Assembly: GCF_003751605.1 (NCBI RefSeq) | Contig: NZ_RJVJ01000001.1 | Coordinates: 5,084,001-5,148,000, forward strand | Direction of reading: 5' to 3' | Length of the DNA stretch: 64,000 bases | Origin: Kitasatospora cineracea | GTDB lineage: Bacteria > Actinomycetota > Actinomycetes > Streptomycetales > Streptomycetaceae | Part shown: piece by piece, positions 58,762 to 64,000 of the stretch | Numbering within the stretch: the first letter of the stretch is position 1 | Layout of the letters: every line of letters begins with the position of its first letter | Program-made: the position numbers and the translations under genes | Notes under the pieces: generated by a model | The model's input: only the letters and a program-made list of their open reading frames with translations | The model's database searches: none | Told to the model about the DNA's origin: nothing

Positions 58762-61611
58762 GTGGGCGGCTTGAACGGTGAACCGGGGCGGTCCGGGGCC
58801 GGGAGCAGGGGTTTCCGGTTCGTCGGCCGGGATGCGGAGCAGCGGCGGCTGCGGACGGCCGCCGCCCACCCGCCGGGCGTGGTGATCGTCGAGGGCGAGG
58901 CCGGGATCGGCAAGTCCCGGCTGGTCCGGGAGGCCGCCGCGCAGCTGGGCGAGGACGGGCGGCGGGTGCTGATCGGCGCCTGCCACCCGCTGCGCGAACC
59001 GCTGCCCTACGGCCCGGTGGTGGACGCCGTGCGCCGCGCCCTGCCCGGGCTGCCCGCCGGCCTGCCGCCCCCGGCTCCGGCCCTCGCCTCCCTGCTGCTC
59101 GACGGCGGCCCCGCCGCGCCCGAGGGCGGTCCGAAGTCTCGCCGTCTGCACCTGCTGCACGCCGTCCGGGAGTTCCTGGCCGCGCTCGGCCCGGCCGTCC
59201 TGGTCGTCGAGGACGTGCACTGGATCGACGACGGGACCCGCGACCTGCTGCTCCTGCTGGCCCGGGACCTGCCCGACGGCCTGTCCCTGGTGCTCACCCA
59301 GCGTCCCGAGGATCACCCCGGCGGTGTTCCGGCGCTCGGCACCGCCCTGCTGCGGCAGCCCGGGACCGGGGCGCTGGTGCTGTCGCTGGACCGGCTCGCC
59401 GAGTCCGACGTGCGCGACCTCACCCGCTCCGTGCTGGGCGAGCGCGCCACCTCCGACCTGGTGGCCGCCCTGCACCGGCGCGGCGAAGGACTGCCGCTGG
59501 TGGTCGAGGAGGACCTGCTCACCCTGCTCGCGCAACCGGGCCGGGCGGACGACGCGGCCCGGCTGCGCGAGGCGGACGTCCCGCGCAGCCTGCGCGAGGC
59601 GGTTGCGGAGCGGCTGCTGCGGCTGCCCGCCGACGCGGCGGCGGTGGCCGAGGCCGCCGCGGCGCTGGCCGCCCCGTCCGCCGAGGCGGTGATCGGCGCG
59701 GTCGCCGGGCTCGACGAGGAACGCGGTGCAGCCGGACTGGTCGAGGCCCTGCACGCCTCGGTGCTGCGCGAGTACGGACCGGACCGCTACGCCTTCCGGC
59801 ACGTGCTGGCCCGGCAGGCGGTCTACGAACGCACGCCCGGGCCGGTCCGGCGACGGCTGCACCGGCAGGCGCTGCGGGTACTGGCCGAACTGGACCCGCC
59901 CCCGCTGGTGCAGATCGCCCACCACGCCCGGGCGCTCGGTGACCGGCCGCACTGGCAGCGCAGCACCGAGGCCGCCGTGCACCAGGCCCTCGCGCTCGGC
60001 GACACCGGTACCGCCGCCGCGCTGCTGCGCCAGCTGCTCGCCGAGCCGGGCCTCGACTCCGAGGCCCGGGCCCGCGCCGCCCGCTCCCTCGCGCCGATCG
60101 CCGCTCAGGGCGTCGACTTCTACGCCAACGCGGTCGCGCTGCGCGCCATCCTGGCCGACCGGCAGCTGCCGCCCGCCGTCCGTGGCGAGATCCGCACCGG
60201 CCTGGGGTCACTGCTGCTCAATCAGGCAGCCGACCGCGAGGGCATGGCCGAACTCGCCCGCGCGGTCGAGGAGATCGGCCCGGACACGGTCGCCGCGGTG
60301 CCGGCCATGCTCGCGCTGGTCTTCGACGAACGACAGGGGCCGGAGTCGGCGGAGCGGTGGATCGAGCGGGCCGAGCGGGCCGTCCGGGGGAGCAACGACC
60401 GGCCGCTCGCCGCGGACGTCCGGGCGACCCGGCTGACCCTGGCGGTGACCGTCGGCCGCCCCGTGCCGTGGGAGGAGCTCGACCGGATCCCCCGGGGGGA
60501 CCCGGACCCGGGCGTGGTGCGGCAGACCGCGCGGGCCCTGTACAACGTCGGCGAGAACGTTCTCGACTACGGCCACGACCGCCGGGCCGCCGCCCTGGTC
60601 GCCGAGGCGCTGGAGCTGGCCCGCCGCACCTCCTTCCCGGCCGTGGAACTGCACGCCGAGGTGACCCTGCTGCGGCTGGAGGTGCTCGCCGGCCGCTGGG
60701 AGGGCCTGCCCGAACGCTTCGAGGCGCTGGCTGCCGCGCACCCCGACAGCCTGGTCGTCGCCGCCGAACGGACGATCGCCTCCGGCACCCTGGCCCTGGC
60801 CCGAGGGCTGAGCGCCCAGGCGGTGGACGTCTTCGACCAGGCCGCCGTGACCACCTCCGAGCGGCTGATGGGCGGTCTGAGCGGGCGCACCGCCGCAGGG
60901 GCCGTCGCGGTTCGGGCGGCTCGGGGCGAACACCGCGAGGCGTGGGAGAGCGCCCGGGCGGCGCTCGCCGCCGTCCGGCAGGCGGGACACTGGATGCGCG
61001 CCGGCGGGTTGGTGCCGGCGGGGGTCGCCGCCGCGCTGGCCTGCGGGGAGCGGGCGGCCGCCGAGGAGCTGACCGCCGAGGTCACGGCCGCCCTCGACGG
61101 GCGCGACGCCCCCGCCGCGGCGGCCGAACTGCACACCGCGCGCGGCCTGTTGGCCGAGGCCGACGCGCCGCGGCGCGCGGCCGCCGAGCACCACGCCGCC
61201 CGGCTGGCCTGGCAGGAGATCGGGCGGCCCTACGAGACGGCCCGGGCCGCGGAGGCCGAGGCGCGGGCCCTGGCCGGGGCGGACCGGGTGGCGGCCGCGG
61301 CTGCGCTGGCCTTCGCCGCCGCCGCCTACGCGGGGCTCGGGGCGACCGCCGACCTGGCCCGGGCCCGGGCGCTCGGCCAGGAACGCGGCCTGCGCCCGAA
61401 GTCCTCGCCCGGCCGGCGCGGCTACGGGAGCCGGCTCTCGCCGCGGGAACGGGAAGTGGCGGAGCTGCTGGCCCGCCGGGCGACCAACCAGGAGATCGCC
61501 ACCGCGCTGGTGCTCTCGCCCCGCACGGTCGAGCACCACGTGGCGAACGTGCTCAAGAAGCTCGCCACCACCCGGGAGGCGGTCGCGGCGGCGCTGCGGG
61601 CCGCGTCCTGA
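58762..61611 (+). CDS. Large ATPase regulator, LuxR/LAL family
   Basis: 949 residues. Start GTG 58762. N-terminal STAND/AAA ATPase: FRFVGRDAEQRRLRTA, Walker A GEAGIGKS, Walker B VLVVEDVHWIDD, then helical TPR-like repeats through the middle, and a C-terminal LuxR HTH (SPREREVAELLARRATNQEIATALVLSPRTVEHHVANVLKKL). Such LAL proteins bind ATP and a ligand to activate transcription, often of sugar or antibiotic genes. Lies between two HATPase genes. Confidence 0.92.
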   Translation: MGGLNGEPGRSGAGSRGFRFVGRDAEQRRLRTAAAHPPGVVIVEGEAGIGKSRLVREAAAQLGEDGRRVLIGACHPLREPLPYGPVVDAVRRALPGLPAGLPPPAPALASLLLDGGPAAPEGGPKSRRLHLLHAVREFLAALGPAVLVVEDVHWIDDGTRDLLLLLARDLPDGLSLVLTQRPEDHPGGVPALGTALLRQPGTGALVLSLDRLAESDVRDLTRSVLGERATSDLVAALHRRGEGLPLVVEEDLLTLLAQPGRADDAARLREADVPRSLREAVAERLLRLPADAAAVAEAAAALAAPSAEAVIGAVAGLDEERGAAGLVEALHASVLREYGPDRYAFRHVLARQAVYERTPGPVRRRLHRQALRVLAELDPPPLVQIAHHARALGDRPHWQRSTEAAVHQALALGDTGTAAALLRQLLAEPGLDSEARARAARSLAPIAAQGVDFYANAVALRAILADRQLPPAVRGEIRTGLGSLLLNQAADREGMAELARAVEEIGPDTVAAVPAMLALVFDERQGPESAERWIERAERAVRGSNDRPLAADVRATRLTLAVTVGRPVPWEELDRIPRGDPDPGVVRQTARALYNVGENVLDYGHDRRAAALVAEALELARRTSFPAVELHAEVTLLRLEVLAGRWEGLPERFEALAAAHPDSLVVAAERTIASGTLALARGLSAQAVDVFDQAAVTTSERLMGGLSGRTAAGAVAVRAARGEHREAWESARAALAAVRQAGHWMRAGGLVPAGVAAALACGERAAAEELTAEVTAALDGRDAPAAAAELHTARGLLAEADAPRRAAAEHHAARLAWQEIGRPYETARAAEAEARALAGADRVAAAAALAFAAAAYAGLGATADLARARALGQERGLRPKSSPGRRGYGSRLSPREREVAELLARRATNQEIATALVLSPRTVEHHVANVLKKLATTREAVAAALRAAS

Positions 61612-61640
61612 GCCCGGCCCGGCCCGGGACGCGGCCCCGT

Positions 61641-62195
61641 TCAGGGCACCAGCCGCAGCAGCGCCCGGCCGGGCGAGTCCGGGGCGAGGTCGGCCCACAC
61701 TCGGTGGCCCAGCAGCAGCCGGTCGACGCCCCAGTCGGTGCTGACCGCGGCGACCAGGGCCAGGCCGCCGCCCGGGTCGTCCGGACGCCGGGCGTCCCAC
61801 CGGGAGCGCAGCGGGGCGGGGTCGAAGCCGGGCCCGGCGTCGGTGACGGCCACCCGCACCCGGCCGTCGGGCCGGCGGACCAGGGTGGCCCGGGCGGGGG
61901 CGGCTCCGTGCTCCAGCGCGTTGCGGGCCAGTTCGCGGGCGACCATCCGCAGGCCGGTGGCGAGCCGTTCGAGCCGCCACCGGGCCAGGTGGCCGGTGAC
62001 CCAGTTGGCGAGCTCCCCGCCGGTGACGGCATCCGGGGAGAGCACCATGCCGGGCCCCGCCGCTCCAACCGGGACCCGGTAGAGGACGGGTGCGGGCGGG
62101 TGGGACGCGGTGTGCAGGGCGGGCGCGGTGGCGGCGGGTGTGCGCCACGGGCCGGACGTGAGGGTGGCCGTGCGGCCCGCTCCGGTCGTGTTCAC
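61641..62195 (-). CDS. HATPase-type ATP-binding protein
   Basis: 184 residues, GTG 62195 behind GGGAG. GHKL fold: MVARELARNALEHGAAP (N box), VAVTDAGPGFDP (G1), and GGGLALVAAV (G2). Likely an anti-sigma-type kinase or sensor, convergent with the LAL gene and divergent from GH59. The first 40 residues are unstructured. Confidence 0.78.
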   Translation of the reverse strand: MNTTGAGRTATLTSGPWRTPAATAPALHTASHPPAPVLYRVPVGAAGPGMVLSPDAVTGGELANWVTGHLARWRLERLATGLRMVARELARNALEHGAAPARATLVRRPDGRVRVAVTDAGPGFDPAPLRSRWDARRPDDPGGGLALVAAVSTDWGVDRLLLGHRVWADLAPDSPGRALLRLVP

Positions 62196-62388
62196 AGGAA
62201 TCTCCCGAGGTGAGAAAGGCATCCCGGATCCAGGGTCGGGCCCTGCGGCGGGCGGAACCATACGGGCCCGCGGTTTTGGGGTACCCAGAAAATCCCCACC
62301 CGGGCCCGGCTCCCGCTGCCCGGTAGGCCCGTTCCCGTCCCGCCGGACGGATTGACCAACCCGGGCCAAGCCTCCTAGTGTTCGCTTC

Positions 62389-62398
62389 TGTTCAATTG
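62389..62398. promoter_or_regulatory. TGTTCAATTG motif upstream of GH59
   Basis: TGTTCAATTG followed by TTGAAC at 62406 and GGAACATAGGTGAAC at 62420; shares TGTTCAAT with the site upstream of the galactokinase-like gene. Confidence 0.45.
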
Positions 62399-62447
62399 CC
62401 ACCCGATTGAACCGTCGATGGAACATAGGTGAACACGGAGGTTCCCT

Positions 62448-64000
62448 GTGCCACCCCGATCCGCCCCCGCAAACCGCTCGGCCGCCACCGCCCCCGCCGC
62501 CCTGCTCACGGCGCTGCTGCTGGCCGTCCTCGCCCTCGTCCCGGCCCCCACCGCCCGCGCCGCCACCGCCCCGCCGCCCACCGCGGTCACCGTCGACCCG
62601 GCCGGCCCCGGCCGGACCTTCGACGGCGTCGGCGCGATCAGCGGCGGCGGCGGCAACTCCCGGCTGCTCGCCGACTACCCGGAGCCCGAGCGCTCCCAGG
62701 TCCTCGACTACCTGTTCAAGCCCGGCTACGGCGCCGCCCTGCAACTGCTCAAGGTCGAGGTCGGCGGCGACACCAACTCCACCGACGGCGCCGAGGCCAG
62801 CATCGAGCACGCCCGCGGCAGCGTGGACTGCTCGGCCGGCTACGAGTGGTGGCTGATGGAACAGGCCAGGGCCCGCAACCCGCAGGTCAAGCTGGCCGCG
62901 CTCTCCTGGGGCGCGCCCGGCTGGATCGGCAACGGCAACTTCTGGTCCCAGGACATGGTCGACTACCTGCTCACCTGGCTCGACTGCGCCGGAAAGCACC
63001 ACCTGACCATCGACTACCTCGGCGGCTGGAACGAGCGCGGCTACGACGCCGCCTGGTACGGCAAGCTGCGCGCCGCGCTGAACGCGCACGGCTACGCCTC
63101 GGTCAAGGTCGTCGGCGCGGACTCCTTCGGCTGGGACCTGGCCGGGGCGATGCGCTCCGACGCCGCCCTGAACCGGGCCGTCGACGTGGTCGGCGTGCAC
63201 TACCCCTGCGGCTACCTGTCCGCCGCGGACACCTGCCCCAGCAGCCCCGACGCCCAGGCGCTCGGCAAGCCGCTGTGGGCCAGCGAGAACGGCTCCCAGG
63301 ACACCGAGAGCGGCGCCGTCGCGATGGCCCGGGCGATCAACCGCGGCTACCTCGACGGGAAGATGACCGCGTTCGTCAACTGGCCGGTCGTCGCCGCGCT
63401 CTACCCGAACCTGTACTTCCACACCGACGGCCTGGTCACCGCCGACCAGCCCTGGTCCGGCGCCTACCAGGTCGGCCGCAGCGCCTGGGTCACCGCCCAG
63501 ACCACCCAGTTCACCGCCCCCGGCTGGCAGTACCTCGACCCCGCCTCCGGCTACCTCGGCGGCGACCGCGCCAACGGCAGCTACGTCACCCTGGCCGCCC
63601 CCGACCGCACCGCCTGGTCCACCGTCGTGGAGACCACCGGCGCCGGAGCCCCCCAGACCCTCACCCTGCACCCCACCGGCACCCTGCCCGGCGGCGCCCT
63701 GCACGTGTGGACCACCGACCTGAACGCCGCCGAACCCCGGATGGCCCGCGCCGCCGACCTCACCCCCGTCGACGGCACCTACACCGCCACCCTCCAGCCC
63801 GGCCGCGTCTACACCTTCACCACCACCACCGGGCAGGCCCCCGGCACCGCCGCCGGCCCCGACCGCGCTCCGCTGCCGCTGCCCTACACCGACGCGCTCG
63901 CCCACCCCGCCGGGCGGGAGGCCCGCTACCTCGCCACGATGAACGGCGCCTTCCAGGAAGCCCCCTGCGCGGGCGGCCGGGCCGGCACCTGCCTGCGCCA
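62448..64000 (+). CDS. Secreted GH59 galactocerebrosidase-type beta-galactosidase (3' end outside window)
   Basis: At least 517 residues; GTG start 62448 behind GGAGG, running off the right edge. Signal peptide to ARAAT. Catalytic domain: GRTFDGVGAISGGGGNSRLLADYPE, acid/base Glu in LGGWNERGYD and nucleophile Glu in LWASENGSQDTE, with the beta-sandwich after it. GH59 enzymes remove beta-galactosyl residues. Its C-terminus (likely ricin or LamG) is not in view. Together with the galactokinase-like gene, a galactose theme is seen. Confidence 0.88.
   Translation, partial: MPPRSAPANRSAATAPAALLTALLLAVLALVPAPTARAATAPPPTAVTVDPAGPGRTFDGVGAISGGGGNSRLLADYPEPERSQVLDYLFKPGYGAALQLLKVEVGGDTNSTDGAEASIEHARGSVDCSAGYEWWLMEQARARNPQVKLAALSWGAPGWIGNGNFWSQDMVDYLLTWLDCAGKHHLTIDYLGGWNERGYDAAWYGKLRAALNAHGYASVKVVGADSFGWDLAGAMRSDAALNRAVDVVGVHYPCGYLSAADTCPSSPDAQALGKPLWASENGSQDTESGAVAMARAINRGYLDGKMTAFVNWPVVAALYPNLYFHTDGLVTADQPWSGAYQVGRSAWVTAQTTQFTAPGWQYLDPASGYLGGDRANGSYVTLAAPDRTAWSTVVETTGAGAPQTLTLHPTGTLPGGALHVWTTDLNAAEPRMARAADLTPVDGTYTATLQPGRVYTFTTTTGQAPGTAAGPDRAPLPLPYTDALAHPAGREARYLATMNGAFQEAPCAGGRAGTCLR

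Overview
High-GC actinobacterial chromosome. About 73 percent GC (estimated by eye), GTG/TTG starts behind GGAGG-type ribosome binding sites, Tat signals, many secreted glycoside hydrolases with ricin-type lectin domains, and HATPase, LuxR, ROK and HutC regulators all point to Streptomycetaceae (Streptomyces or Kitasatospora type). The species cannot be fixed from the sequence. No rRNA or tRNA gene and no CRISPR array was seen.

Layout. (1) 1-4.6 kb: a secreted mannan-degrading pair, GH92 alpha-mannosidase with two ricin domains followed by GH76 endo-alpha-1,6-mannanase, behind a LacI-like palindrome. (2) 4.9-21.4 kb: a catabolic island that looks like aromatic-acid degradation. It holds an extradiol-dioxygenase-like VOC protein, an FAA-hydrolase-family protein, two FAD aromatic monooxygenases, two ACMSD/resorcylate-decarboxylase-type amidohydrolases (one with a Tat signal), an alpha/beta hydrolase, a semialdehyde-type aldehyde dehydrogenase, a Tat-exported imidazolonepropionase-like amidohydrolase, a frameshifted transketolase-like TPP enzyme, and Lrp, GntR/FCD and (frameshifted) IclR regulators. 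A near-identical 20-24 bp element occurs upstream of three of its minus-strand transcription units; in two it fills the spacer of a sigma70-like promoter. A related palindrome precedes the GntR gene, which suggests one regulon.

(3) 21.4-37 kb: a decay zone. It contains a pirin fragment, a tyrosine integrase with an in-frame amber codon plus a small excisionase-like gene, a broken nitrilase, IS3 and IS630 remnants, a Nudix gene cut inside its catalytic box, a broken Eis-type acetyltransferase, an intact IS982 element with perfect inverted repeats, and a GH27 alpha-galactosidase pseudogene carrying a perfect 26-bp-arm palindrome. Intact genes survive between them: CHRD protein, class F sortase, a membrane protein, NudC, a GHMP kinase, AraC, and a PhyH-type dioxygenase.

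(4) 37-56.5 kb: a secretion and surface block. A ROK regulator is followed by a peptide-type ABC transporter operon, a secreted DUF11-like protein, a GH16-like enzyme with a duplicated new-looking N-terminal module, a metzincin protease with several ricin-like repeats, a nine-repeat CshA-type fibril protein, a HutC/UTRA regulator plus an HTH-less UTRA-like paralogue, and a Tat-exported beta-carbonic anhydrase. Intergenic GTCTAGAC-like sites recur through this block, so it may be one co-regulated extracellular system; this is the best candidate for something undescribed. (5) 56.6-64 kb: a galactokinase-like protein with altered sugar-binding motifs, two HATPase proteins around a large LuxR/ATPase regulator, and the start of a GH59 galactocerebrosidase-type enzyme.
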